A stretch of DNA of 64,000 bases, from NCBI RefSeq assembly GCF_000165505.1, contig NC_014632.1, positions 930,001-994,000 of the forward strand, written 5' to 3'. The stretch comes from Ilyobacter polytropus DSM 2926. GTDB taxonomy: Bacteria; Fusobacteriota; Fusobacteriia; Fusobacteriales; Fusobacteriaceae. Positions 26,789 to 34,899 of the stretch are shown here, one piece after another. Positions within the stretch are counted from its first letter, which is position 1. Each line of letters starts with the position of its first letter. The notes below the pieces were generated by a model, which saw only the letters and a program-made list of their open reading frames with translations, was not told the origin of the DNA and searched no databases. Made by a program: the position numbers and the translations under genes.

Positions 26789-27110
26789 CCACAGTGAAAC
26801 ATCACTTTGTTTATTTAATACTTACTAAGAAACCTAAACCTTTAAATACCTAACTGTTGATTTAAATGACTTTTAAACAGTTAATGGTGCTTCAAATCTA
26901 AAACTAAATGTCTTCTTGAAATTCTTAAAAAAACTAACATGGTATTTATGATGCCGTCTTACTTGAAAATCCCTTCGGACATCACGTTCGAAACAGAATA
27001 ACTTAAACATTAAATCAAATTAATACGTGGATATTACCTACTTAAAACTTTAATCTTCTAAACCAGTCACTTAATCAACCTATCGATGCTCACTGTGAAG
27101 ATAGAATACG
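26761..27110 (-). ncRNA. Candidate structured noncoding RNA with its own terminator
   Basis: No ORF explains this block, yet it is richer in G and C than its flanks and highly paired. On the minus strand cacagtga (27090-27097) at the 5' end pairs with tcactgtg (26790-26797) at the 3' end, and the adjoining catc and gatg pair too, so the ends of a chain of about 310 nt are closed together. Inside are the hairpin taactgtt...aacagtta flanked by acc/ggt, and a paired block tgatg...catca. Right after the closing stem comes the terminator gagggcttg-gtaaa-caagccctc with a run of Ts. RNase P, tmRNA, SRP RNA and 6S RNA hallmarks are absent. Both ends are approximate. Confidence 0.65.
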
Positions 27111-27130
27111 CCACAAATATTAATAATAAC

Positions 27131-27161
27131 TTAAAATGAAATTAATATAATTTCATTTTAA
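27131..27161. promoter_or_regulatory. 14-bp inverted repeat upstream of the noncoding RNA
   Basis: ttaaaatgaaatta (27131-27144) and taatttcattttaa (27148-27161) are perfect inverted copies with a 3-base spacer. The site lies just upstream of the candidate RNA (minus strand) and about 110 bases before the VOC gene (plus strand). It may be an operator or a cruciform; which regulator binds is not known. Confidence 0.5.
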
Positions 27162-27273
27162 AATTGAATAGCGATATTTGAGATAATAATTACCGTATTT
27201 TAAATTTGAAAATTAGAAACTTGTGATATAATTAGACTGATAATTATAAAAAAAGAAATTTAGGTGAAAAAAT

Positions 27274-27684
27274 ATGAAAATAAAGAAACTACATCATATA
27301 TGTATTCAGACTGATTGCTATGAAAAATCTAAAAAATTTTATATTGAAGTTTTGGGATTTGAGCTTGTAAAAGAAACTACTGGTTTTCATCAGAGAGATT
27401 ATAATACTTGGATGAAATTGGATGATTTTATGATAGAGCTTCAGACACCGAAATCAGGAACAAAATTTTCTAAATGGAGTTCTATGAATTCAGGTCCAGT
27501 ACATCTATCCTTTTTAGTAGAAAATGTTCAAAAAGCTTATAATAAAATAAAAGCCCAGGGACATACAGATTTTAAGGTAAAAAATGGAAAAGAAATTTAT
27601 AAGGTGGAAAATGGCTATCTTTTTAAAGTAAAAGCTCCTGAAGGAACTGAAATAGAAGTAAGGGACGATGCAGACATAAATTAA
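27274..27684 (+). CDS. VOC superfamily (glyoxalase-like) protein
   Basis: 136 residues with two beta-alpha-beta-beta-beta modules. Metal-site residues of the fold can be placed: His in KLHHICIQT near residue 7, Glu in MIELQTP, His in PVHLSFLVEN and Glu in TEIEVRDD near the end. The N-terminal pattern YEKSKKFYIEVLGFEL is typical of lactoylglutathione-lyase relatives. The substrate could be methylglyoxal adducts or a small antibiotic-like molecule; it cannot be assigned. It is a single-gene unit. Confidence 0.85.
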   Translation: MKIKKLHHICIQTDCYEKSKKFYIEVLGFELVKETTGFHQRDYNTWMKLDDFMIELQTPKSGTKFSKWSSMNSGPVHLSFLVENVQKAYNKIKAQGHTDFKVKNGKEIYKVENGYLFKVKAPEGTEIEVRDDADIN

Positions 27685-27692
27685 AATAAAAA

Positions 27693-27723
27693 CCCTCTTC
27701 AGGAATTACTGTAGAGGGCTTTT
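27693..27723. terminator. Terminator between the VOC gene and pepD
   Basis: ccctcttcag and ctgtagaggg pair with one T-T mismatch, with Ts after it on the plus strand and an upstream A run that serves the minus strand. Confidence 0.75.
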
Positions 27724-27739
27724 ATTGATATAAAAATCT

Positions 27740-29203
27740 TTAAATAATGCTTTTAAAATCCTTTAAAACCTTCAAGAGCAACTCCCAAGATTTTTTTGTA
27801 GAAGAGATGGAGAGCTTTTCCTGAGGAGTGTGAGCATTTAGTATATCAGGTCCAAAAGAAATAATATCTACATCGGGCAGTTTGTATTTTAAAATACCAC
27901 ATTCAAGTCCAGCGTGTATAGCTTTTATTTGTGGAGTTTTGCCGAATAAATCGATGAAGGAAGACACCATATATTCTCTGAGCTTAGAAGTTTCAAGATA
28001 ATTCCATGATGGGTATCTAGCACCTGCCTCAAATGAGCCTTCTGAAACTTCTGCTAGTGCCATGAGCTCTTCTGCAATATAATCTAGTTTATGTTCCTGA
28101 GAACTTCTAATGAGTGATTCTAAAATCATATTTTTATTCTCTAGTCTTATTCTGCCTAAATTCAAAGAGGATTCTACAAAATTATCAATATTTGAACTTA
28201 GAGAATCTATACCATTTGGATGAAGAAGGATAGTGTTTATGAGTCGTTTGGTGGAAGGTTTGTCTAGCACAGTCTTGTAGTAATTGGCAGTTATTTTTTC
28301 TATACTTACCTGTATATCTGGGTCAGTTGTGTAGAATGCTTTTCGTAACTGAGTATTAATAGTTTTTATTGTATTTTCCAATGATACATAGTCAGGGTTT
28401 TCTATATAAAGAACAGCTTCAGCCTCTCTTGGAATAGCATTTTCTTTTGAACCACCTGTGAGATCAACTAGATATATTGTATTTTCAAAAGATAATTTTT
28501 TTAAGACTTTTCCCAAAGTTTTAATGGCGTTTGCCCTTTGAAAAATAATGTCGGCACCAGAATGTCCTCCTGTTAGACCGTATATTTTTATCTTAAAAAA
28601 ATTATTTTTCTCAATTGATATTGTCTGAAATGGTATAGACACTTTGAACCTTAATCCTCCTGCACAGCTCACATAAAAAGCTCCTTCTTCCTCTGTATCT
28701 ATATTTATAAGATATTTACCATTTAGTAAACTTCCGTCTAAGAATTTGGCCCCTGTCATACCTGTTTCTTCATCAGATGTGATAAGGATCTCTAAATAAG
28801 GATGGGGAATATCTTCTGAATCTAAAAGTGCAAGGCAAAACGCCAGAGCTATTCCATTATCAGCACCTAGAGTTGTTTTATCAGCAGATATCCAGTCATT
28901 TTCAGCTATTAATTTTATTCCCTGAGATTCAAAATCAAAGTCAGTTTCCTGATTTTTTTCCCATACCATGTCCATATGCCCCTGTAGAATAATACCAGGT
29001 AAGGTTTCATAGCCTTGACTAGCTTGTTTTTTTATTATGACATTAAGTGCTTTATCTTGTATTACTTCTAGGCCTTTATCCTTAGCAAAGTTTACCAGAT
29101 AATTACTTATTTTTTCCTCTTTTTTAGAACCTCTTGGAATAGAGCTGATTTCCTCAAAATATTGAAAAACTTTCTTTGGTTCAATATTATTTAAATTAGA
29201 CAA
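27740..29203 (-). CDS. pepD: Aminoacyl-histidine dipeptidase (M20 family)
   Basis: 487 residues from a TTG start behind aggagga. The M20 di-zinc site is intact: LQGHMDMVWEK with the first His and catalytic Asp, TLGADNGIALAF with the bridging Asp, and TSDEETGMTGA with the general-base Glu. The late segment AIHAGLECGIL holds another His and Glu. PepD cleaves beta-Ala-His and other dipeptides in the cytoplasm. The length matches the family (about 485). It is a single-gene unit. Confidence 0.93.
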   Translation of the reverse strand: MSNLNNIEPKKVFQYFEEISSIPRGSKKEEKISNYLVNFAKDKGLEVIQDKALNVIIKKQASQGYETLPGIILQGHMDMVWEKNQETDFDFESQGIKLIAENDWISADKTTLGADNGIALAFCLALLDSEDIPHPYLEILITSDEETGMTGAKFLDGSLLNGKYLINIDTEEEGAFYVSCAGGLRFKVSIPFQTISIEKNNFFKIKIYGLTGGHSGADIIFQRANAIKTLGKVLKKLSFENTIYLVDLTGGSKENAIPREAEAVLYIENPDYVSLENTIKTINTQLRKAFYTTDPDIQVSIEKITANYYKTVLDKPSTKRLINTILLHPNGIDSLSSNIDNFVESSLNLGRIRLENKNMILESLIRSSQEHKLDYIAEELMALAEVSEGSFEAGARYPSWNYLETSKLREYMVSSFIDLFGKTPQIKAIHAGLECGILKYKLPDVDIISFGPDILNAHTPQEKLSISSTKKSWELLLKVLKDFKSII

Positions 29204-29414
29204 TTGAATTTCCTCCTGTGATATTTATAAGATATTTTATCATTAAACTTTCAAATAAATATATTATTTTTTTAGTTTATAATAAAACTTATTGTATGAA
29301 AAAAGTATATTTGGTATATTATAATTAAGAATTATACAACTTCTGCTGATTGCCATTGGTAAAAAATACCGAAGTAAGTCAAATCAGTTTGAACTTGAGG
29401 GAGGAACATTATCA

Positions 29415-29870
29415 ATGAATTACGAAGACAAGGCTCTGTTGAGCTATTTAGGAAAAGAAAAAGGATTTGAATGGTATAAAAAATCTTTTGCCAAACATGA
29501 TGCAAAAAAGGGGAAATTTGCGTGGAGCTGGTCATTTTGGGCATTTATAGGGGGAGGATGGTACTTTATTTATAGAAGGATGTTTGTAGAAGGAGTCTGT
29601 CTGCTTGCTTTAGGTGTATTTCTAGCAACGACATATCCGGCTATGATGTTATCTCTAAAAATATCAATGGGTGGAATAGCACCTTATATGTTATATGTAA
29701 GGTATAAAAATACTAAAAATGATGTTGAAAGCAAATATAAAAAAGAGAAAGGAAGATTAGAAGCTCTTAGAGAAAGAGGCGGCTACTTTCAACCGGCAAT
29801 ATATTTGGCTGTGGGAGTTTATCTTCTAGCAATATTATTTCTAATTTATGCATATGTTACAGCAGCATAA
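29415..29870 (+). CDS. DUF2628-type membrane protein
   Basis: 151 residues. A soluble start (EKGFEWYKKSFAKHD) is followed by WSWSFWAFIGGGWYFIYRRM, the signature of DUF2628-like proteins, and three hydrophobic segments, the last at the very end. A charged stretch (KYKKEKGRLEALRERGG) lies before the final segment. Function unknown; such proteins are often found as small inner-membrane proteins. It has an SD-like gaggga upstream and its own terminator. Confidence 0.7.
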   Translation: MNYEDKALLSYLGKEKGFEWYKKSFAKHDAKKGKFAWSWSFWAFIGGGWYFIYRRMFVEGVCLLALGVFLATTYPAMMLSLKISMGGIAPYMLYVRYKNTKNDVESKYKKEKGRLEALRERGGYFQPAIYLAVGVYLLAILFLIYAYVTAA

Positions 29871-29888
29871 ATCATAAATAAGTATAAC

Positions 29889-29917
29889 AAAATCCCGATA
29901 TATTTATCGGGATTTTT
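29889..29917. terminator. Bidirectional terminator
   Basis: aaaatcccgata and tatcgggattttt with a 4-base loop, between the DUF2628 gene and the converging HAD gene. Confidence 0.9.
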
Positions 29918-29921
29918 AAAT

Positions 29922-30704
29922 TTATAGCAAAATTTCTTTTATTTTTTTAACAACACCATTTTGATTGTTGGTTTCTGCTATAAAGTTTGCTTCTTTTTTT
30001 AGAAGAGGATGTGCATTTTCCATTGCAAAGCTGTATTTTGCATTTTTTACCATTTCCAGATCATTTAGGTAATCTCCAAAAACCATGGTCTCACACGGAG
30101 TTATTTGAAAAAATTCCTGTATTTTTTTAATGGCAGCTCCTTTATTTGCTTTATTATGTATAATATCGAGCCATAATTTCCCAGAGACAGCTATATTAAA
30201 CTTATCTTCATAGTTTATAAAGTGTTTGTGGCTGTTTTCTTCAGAACCTTTAAAGTCGCATAGAGTGATTTTTAAAATATCATCCTCAATCTTAGTGACA
30301 TCTTCCACTACTTCAAAACGGGAATAATATCTAGACACTTCTGATACAAGTTTCTCATCACTGTTTTCAATATAAGCAGATTTCTTTCCGCAAATAACTA
30401 TATGGGCACCCTCTATACCCCGCCCTATCTCTATGAGTTCTATGGCATCTTTTTTATCGATGGTTACAGAAAAAAACTCTATCCCATTTTTCACTACATA
30501 TGTGCCATTTTCTGCTATAAAAAGCATATCATCCTTTATAGAATCAAATTTTTCTAAGAGATTATAATACTGTCTTCCACTGGCTGCAGAAAATATAATA
30601 TTTTTCTTTCTGATCTCTTTAAAAACTTCCCAAAATTCATCATCAATTTTATGGTCATCATTGAGTAGACTTCCGTCCATATCTGTTGCGATTAGTTTAA
30701 TCAT
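29922..30704 (-). CDS. HAD superfamily phosphatase, Cof type
   Basis: 260 residues. HAD motif I is DMDGSLLN near residues 8-15, motif II is SAASGRQ near 40-46, motif III is the Lys in NKANKGAA, and motif IV is GDYLNDLEM. The large insert between motifs II and III is the C2 cap of the Cof group. These enzymes dephosphorylate small molecules such as sugar phosphates, flavin mononucleotide or pyridoxal phosphate; the substrate cannot be assigned. A strong SD precedes the ATG. It is transcribed alone. Confidence 0.9.
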   Translation of the reverse strand: MIKLIATDMDGSLLNDDHKIDDEFWEVFKEIRKKNIIFSAASGRQYYNLLEKFDSIKDDMLFIAENGTYVVKNGIEFFSVTIDKKDAIELIEIGRGIEGAHIVICGKKSAYIENSDEKLVSEVSRYYSRFEVVEDVTKIEDDILKITLCDFKGSEENSHKHFINYEDKFNIAVSGKLWLDIIHNKANKGAAIKKIQEFFQITPCETMVFGDYLNDLEMVKNAKYSFAMENAHPLLKKEANFIAETNNQNGVVKKIKEILL

Positions 30705-30905
30705 TGAACCTCCTTTATAGCTGATTGTGATTTATTTATTAATATTATTTTATAAAATATGGTAACGTTCTTAAGATATAAAGTCAATATCAAATATTAA
30801 TTTTTCTGTAAAAAGCTTTTAAAGATAGCTAAATTTTAGGAGGAATTTTATTATAAAACCTGAATATGCAGATAAATAAATCAAAAAAAATTTTAGGAGG
30901 TTTCT

Positions 30906-31136
30906 ATGAAATTTGTAAAATTTGATAACTCTCTTGTGAGGACAGATGCCATTATAGTCCTTAGAATAAAATTCAGAAATAGCTTTAAAGAATCGGTATG
31001 GAATGTAGAAATTTTTATGGAAGATATTTTGTTAGAAGACGAAAAAAATTATTTTTTTGAAAGTTATAAAAGCAAGGAAGAGGCCAAAGAAAGGCTAGAG
31101 GAGATAGTGGCGAAAATAGGTATAGAGGTTATTTAA
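30906..31136 (+). CDS. Small protein of unknown function
   Basis: 76 residues behind a strong SD (taggaggt). The sequence is KFVKFDNSLVRTDAIIVLRI at the start, with no Cys, signal peptide or membrane segment; a beta-rich first half precedes an acidic helix (SKEEAKERLEEIVAKIG). It has its own terminator. I do not recognise the family; it may be a small dimeric regulator or a phage-like accessory protein. Confidence 0.6.
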   Translation: MKFVKFDNSLVRTDAIIVLRIKFRNSFKESVWNVEIFMEDILLEDEKNYFFESYKSKEEAKERLEEIVAKIGIEVI

Positions 31137-31202
31137 ATATTTGCTTTGTAATTTTTAATTGTTACAGACTTTAAACTTTGTTATTTTTGCTTTGAAAACA
31201 AT

Positions 31203-31242
31203 AAAAATCAGAGAGCTGTCTTAATACAGCTCTCTGATTTTT
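31203..31242. terminator. Perfect bidirectional terminator
   Basis: aaaaatcagagagctgt and its exact reverse complement with a 6-base loop, between the small gene and ssb. Confidence 0.92.
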
Positions 31243-31272
31243 ATTGTAATTAGATTCCTGCACATACAAATA

Positions 31273-31713
31273 TTAGAAAGGAAATTCGTCATCATCTTCA
31301 AATGATTCTGTTTCTGGCTTAGAAGGTGTAGGAGCCTTTGGTTTTGAAGGTTTTGAGTAAGAATTAGAATATCCACCTTGAGAATTGCTGTTGTCATGAG
31401 ATGATTCGCTGTTTCTTCCCTCTAAAAACTCGATATTATCTACAATAACATCATAAGTAGTTCTTTTTTCACCTTCCACTTCATATCTATTCATCTGAAG
31501 TCTTCCCTGTACACCAGTTTTTCTACCTTTTCTTAGGTATTCTCCTATTAATTCTGCAGTTTTTCCAAAAGCTACACAATTGATGAAATCAGCTTCACCT
31601 TTTTGGAATGGTCTGTCCACAGCTAGTGAAAATCTACAGTATGCTTTTCCGCTTTGTCCATACTTTAATTCAGGATCTCTTGTGAGCCTTCCCGTTAATA
31701 CTACTAAATTCAA
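31273..31713 (-). CDS. ssb: Single-stranded DNA-binding protein
   Basis: 146 residues from the TTG at 31713, giving the family start NLVVLTGRLTRDPELK; a GTG three codons upstream is inside the likely SD (ggtga). The OB fold covers the first 105 residues. A Ser/Asn/Pro-rich linker follows, then the acidic tip DDDEFPF, which binds partner proteins in replication and repair. It protects single-stranded DNA at forks. It stands alone, not in the usual rpsF-ssb-rpsR operon, so it may be a second ssb copy. Confidence 0.93.
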   Translation of the reverse strand: MNLVVLTGRLTRDPELKYGQSGKAYCRFSLAVDRPFQKGEADFINCVAFGKTAELIGEYLRKGRKTGVQGRLQMNRYEVEGEKRTTYDVIVDNIEFLEGRNSESSHDNSNSQGGYSNSYSKPSKPKAPTPSKPETESFEDDDEFPF

Positions 31714-31937
31714 TATAATCACCGTCCTAGATAAGTTTATTATTTAAAGTCGATATAAAATATTGTAGAAAATCAACATTTCAAATCATTAAGTATCTAT
31801 TTTCTGTAGGGTATGGGATACCCAAAATATATAGACAAAAGAATTATATCATAAAAAATCTGAAAACAAAATTTTAAATTTAACTATTGGCAGAGTCTGA
31901 AAAAAGGTAGTCATAGAGTAAATTTTAAAATATAAGA

Positions 31938-32079
31938 GCCTGCATATTAATTATTTTGAATTGTTAAAATATTACTCGCCAATAATTTAAAGTAGATGAA
32001 AAACTGATTTTTTAGGAATCAATATCAGCAATTGATTTAAGGAATCTAACAAAAACATAACGAGGATTAATATGCAGGC
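31938..32079. repeat. 142-bp element bounded by 14-bp perfect inverted repeats
   Basis: gcctgcatattaat (31938-31951) and attaatatgcaggc (32066-32079) are exact inverted copies, 114 bases apart. Inside, aattatt and aataatt can also pair. It could be a structured RNA or a small degenerate mobile element. No target-site duplication is visible on either side. Confidence 0.55.
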
Positions 32080-32335
32080 AATTTAATTATATCCCCATTT
32101 TACCCAAAATAAAATAGTATAAAAATACAATTACTCATAAAAATTTTTTTTCTCTTGGAAATCATCATTTAGTAAAATAATGTTCATTTTTGATCCTTTA
32201 TAAATTAGTATTACATGTAAATAAGGACTAGATTTTTTTATTTGATGACAAGAATAAAATACAACTAGATTATGAAAAATAAAAATAAAAAGGTTAAAAA
32301 AAAATAGTCATAGAGTTTAGAATGATGAGAAAGTT

Positions 32336-32345
32336 ATGCTATAAT
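32336..32345 (+). promoter_or_regulatory. Extended -10 promoter upstream of the small membrane protein
   Basis: tgctataat is a perfect TGnTATAAT extended -10 element, about 35 bases before the TTG at 32380. The -35 region is weak. Confidence 0.55.
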
Positions 32346-32379
32346 AGAGAATGAAAAATAAAAAAAGGGGGGAAGGTTG

Positions 32380-32502
32380 TTGATTTTAAAAAAACGTACA
32401 CATAAAACAAAAGGAGAATTGAAAAGAACATTAACTTTTTACAGAATAATTGTTGTTCTGCTTATTACTTATATTTTAGGATCACACCTTGGAGTATTTT
32501 AA
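32380..32502 (+). CDS. Very small membrane protein
   Basis: 40 residues from a TTG behind an SD-like ggggggaagg. A basic start (LKKRTHKTKGELKRT) is followed by one hydrophobic helix (IIVVLLITYILGS). It lies just after a good promoter and 61 bases before the MipA-like gene, so the two may be co-transcribed. I do not recognise the family. Its shortness makes this call uncertain. Confidence 0.45.
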   Translation: MILKKRTHKTKGELKRTLTFYRIIVVLLITYILGSHLGVF

Positions 32503-32563
32503 ATACTATACTGATTTAGAGTGTTCCAATAATTAAGTCACATCTATAATTAGGAGATTAAAA

Positions 32564-33334
32564 ATGAAAAATAAGTTTGCTTTAATTTTTTTAGTTTGTT
32601 TGCTTTTTTCTGCAACTGCCAAGGGAGAAAATGAAAATAAAATTACACTTTCTGTCGGAGCAGGTGCTATTACACAAAATAGTATCTACCAGTCAGAGGA
32701 TAAGTATGAGACTTTTTCAGTGCCAGCTGTAAATTTGAGATATGATAATTTTTATATCAATTACGATGAAATCGGATATGACCTATATAACCAAGACGGT
32801 ATGAAATTAGGTCTTATTGGGAAAATCCACTTAGGTTACGATTCTGATGATCTGAAAGATGAATATGAGGCTATGGAGGACAGAGATTTTGATTTTCACC
32901 TTGGACTGAAAACTACGTATAATTATGAAAATTTTAAATTTGTTACCTTTGCAACTGGTGACATAAGCGGAAAAAGTGACGGTAAAACCCTTGGGTTTGA
33001 AGGGAGTTCAAGATATATGCTGATTAACAGGAGACTTTATTTTATACCTGCAGCAGGAATTACCTATGTTGATGGAAATTATGTAGATTATTTCTACGGA
33101 GTAAAGGGAAGCGAAGCAGTCTCTGGAGGAATAAACGGCGGATCAGAGTATAGAGGTGCCGGAGATTTGATATATGGATTAAAAGGAACCTTTAGTTTTA
33201 TCTATAGCAGAGATCTTTCTTTTCAATGGATAAACGGTGTGAAACTATACGGTGGGAATATAAACAATTCTCCCATAGTTAGAAAGGACTATTCTGTTTA
33301 TACAGGTTTGGTTGTGACGTACAGATTTCTATAG
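32564..33334 (+). CDS. MipA/OmpV family outer-membrane protein
   Basis: 256 residues. The signal peptide KNKFALIFLVCLLFSATAKG is followed by alternating hydrophobic strands and ends in VVTYRFL, with the C-terminal aromatic expected of an outer-membrane beta-barrel. The N-terminal pattern SVGAGAITQNSIYQSEDKY and the INYDEIGYDLY strand fit MipA/OmpV scaffolds. MipA proteins are described as partners of the murein hydrolase MltA, but here only the barrel can be inferred. An SD (taggaga) precedes the ATG and a short terminator follows. Confidence 0.75.
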   Translation: MKNKFALIFLVCLLFSATAKGENENKITLSVGAGAITQNSIYQSEDKYETFSVPAVNLRYDNFYINYDEIGYDLYNQDGMKLGLIGKIHLGYDSDDLKDEYEAMEDRDFDFHLGLKTTYNYENFKFVTFATGDISGKSDGKTLGFEGSSRYMLINRRLYFIPAAGITYVDGNYVDYFYGVKGSEAVSGGINGGSEYRGAGDLIYGLKGTFSFIYSRDLSFQWINGVKLYGGNINNSPIVRKDYSVYTGLVVTYRFL

Positions 33335-33358
33335 GGGCTCTAGGGCCTCTTTTTTTTT
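33331..33358 (+). terminator. Terminator after the MipA-like gene
   Basis: aggggc and gcctct pair with one G-T wobble, followed by eight Ts. Confidence 0.7.
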
Positions 33359-33502
33359 AATAATGATTTAAATATTAAATATTAAAAGATTTACAGACAA
33401 ACTACTTTTAGTAAATACTTATTTAACACTAGAATGTTAGACTTGCTTCGGAACAAGGGGAATAGAGTTTATGAAATTTTACAAAAGGAGAGGATTGAGA
33501 AA

Positions 33503-34462
33503 ATGAAAAAAAAAATTGCATTGTTACTGGCGGGACTATCAATTGTATCAGGTACAGCTTTAGGAGCATCTTTTAAATTAACAGATGAGATTAAGATCAA
33601 TGACGAAACAAACTACAGATCAGATGAAAGAACCAAGACAGAATGGACTATAGCTAAAGGTGAATACAAGGCTGACAATGGCTTAAAATTAAAATTTGAT
33701 GTTGATAGAGATGATATTAATTACGACGCATCTGGTTATGAGGATCATGAAGGCTGGGATACATATTTTGCAGCATACTACCCACTTGCATCTGTTGAAT
33801 TGGGTGGCCTTACATTTAAAAACGAAATAGGTGCAGAGATGTACTATGACCAAGAGGATTCTTATGATAAAAACGGGTCTGATCAAACAGAAAAAGAAGA
33901 AACAGAATTAGGGCTTGCTCTTAAAACTAAGACCAAACTAAACGATACTACAACTTGGTCAACTAAGTTATGGGCTAGAAATATTGATTATGAAAAAGGA
34001 ACAACTGATGAGGATGAGGTGTTATATGGAATAGAAACTTCAATGGGAATGGATTTCAACAGAAACTGGTCGGCTGAAGTGGAAGTTGACGGTTTCTGGG
34101 GAGGATACAGTGACAGCGCTAACACATTTGCAGGTGACGGAATTGATTCATTCAACTATGAGGTCTTTGCATACTTAGACTATGCTCAAGATTTATATAA
34201 GACAGATAATTTCAAATTATTCTTTTCAACAGAGTTTGCCATGGAATTCTATGCTCAAGGAGATGACTATAAGGACGCAGAAGAAGATTACTCTGAATAT
34301 TACATACAGCCTGGGCTCGGGTTCAAATATGGTGTGACAGAATCTGTAGCCCTTCACGGTTGGACAGGCTACAAGGTGTTAGGAGAAACAGCCAACGGCG
34401 ACGGAACAGTAGATGATAACAATGAGTGGGAATCGGTAGTAGGATTTAAGGTAGCTATGTAA
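33503..34462 (+). CDS. Putative outer-membrane beta-barrel (porin-like) protein
   Basis: 319 residues from the ATG at 33503, which has the SD aaaggagagg; the frame extends 23 codons upstream without support. The signal peptide KKKIALLLAGLSIVSGTALG ends at ASFKL. The mature part is acidic and Asp/Glu/Tyr-rich, with alternating strands throughout and no predicted helix. The last residue is Met (GFKVAM), not Phe, though the strand before it fits a barrel. It resembles fusobacterial porins in style but I cannot assign it firmly. It ends in a clear terminator. Confidence 0.6.
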   Translation: MKKKIALLLAGLSIVSGTALGASFKLTDEIKINDETNYRSDERTKTEWTIAKGEYKADNGLKLKFDVDRDDINYDASGYEDHEGWDTYFAAYYPLASVELGGLTFKNEIGAEMYYDQEDSYDKNGSDQTEKEETELGLALKTKTKLNDTTTWSTKLWARNIDYEKGTTDEDEVLYGIETSMGMDFNRNWSAEVEVDGFWGGYSDSANTFAGDGIDSFNYEVFAYLDYAQDLYKTDNFKLFFSTEFAMEFYAQGDDYKDAEEDYSEYYIQPGLGFKYGVTESVALHGWTGYKVLGETANGDGTVDDNNEWESVVGFKVAM

Positions 34463-34502
34463 TCTGATTTTTATTTAACTCTCCCCGAGTTAAATATAGA
34501 TT

Positions 34503-34527
34503 AAGCCCGACTTTTAGCCGGGCTTTT
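34503..34527 (+). terminator. Terminator after the porin-like gene
   Basis: aagcccg and cgggctt with a 9-base loop followed by Ts. Confidence 0.85.
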
Positions 34528-34544
34528 GACTTTAGAATAAATAA

Positions 34545-34736
34545 TCACCTAGATTCATTTACAGTTTCTAAATATCTCTGACAGTGGGAACATTTGACCT
34601 TGTTTCCTTCCCTTATAAACTCTATAGGCTCACAGCTTATTTGTTTATTACAGTAAGGGCACTCCTGGGTGCAGAAAAGATAAGAAATTTTTCTTTTGAT
34701 GGATTCAAAAATTTTATAAAAATTAAAATCATACAT
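34545..34736 (-). CDS. Small zinc-ribbon protein
   Basis: 63 residues. Two Cys pairs, CPYC and CSHC, lie 22 residues apart, the layout of a zinc ribbon that probably binds one zinc. The N-terminal half is helical and basic (FESIKRKISYLF). The SD gaggtga lies six bases before the ATG, which supports it as a real gene. It is divergent from the secreted-protein gene at 34900. Function unknown. Confidence 0.65.
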   Translation of the reverse strand: MYDFNFYKIFESIKRKISYLFCTQECPYCNKQISCEPIEFIREGNKVKCSHCQRYLETVNESR

Positions 34737-34899
34737 AAAAAATCACCTCAAAAATATGTATTCGGCATATAGATAAAATCCTTTTTTTATCTTTTATACT
34801 ATCATTATAACCTTAAACAGATAAAAAATGTAGAAAATTTAAAAGAATTAAAGGAAATATTCTTGGAATATGTAAATATCACATTAGGGGGGGATGTTA

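Larger units (their letters stand above)
31714..32379. other. Long gene-free region with repeats and a promoter
   Basis: About 665 AT-rich bases between ssb and a small ORF. Seen here are a GGGTAT-containing hairpin near 31809-31823, the long-range inverted repeat listed separately, a direct repeat tagtcatagagt at 31908-31919 and 32305-32316, and the extended -10 promoter at 32336-32345. No protein-coding frame over 40 codons looks real. Confidence 0.5.

Noticed and set aside
26761-27110. RNase P, tmRNA, SRP or 6S RNA identity for the noncoding block
   Set aside because: None of their conserved blocks, end sequences or tag frame could be found; left as unassigned.
31938-32079. Insertion sequence or MITE
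   Set aside because: No transposase, no target duplication and only one copy in the window; left as an unexplained repeat.
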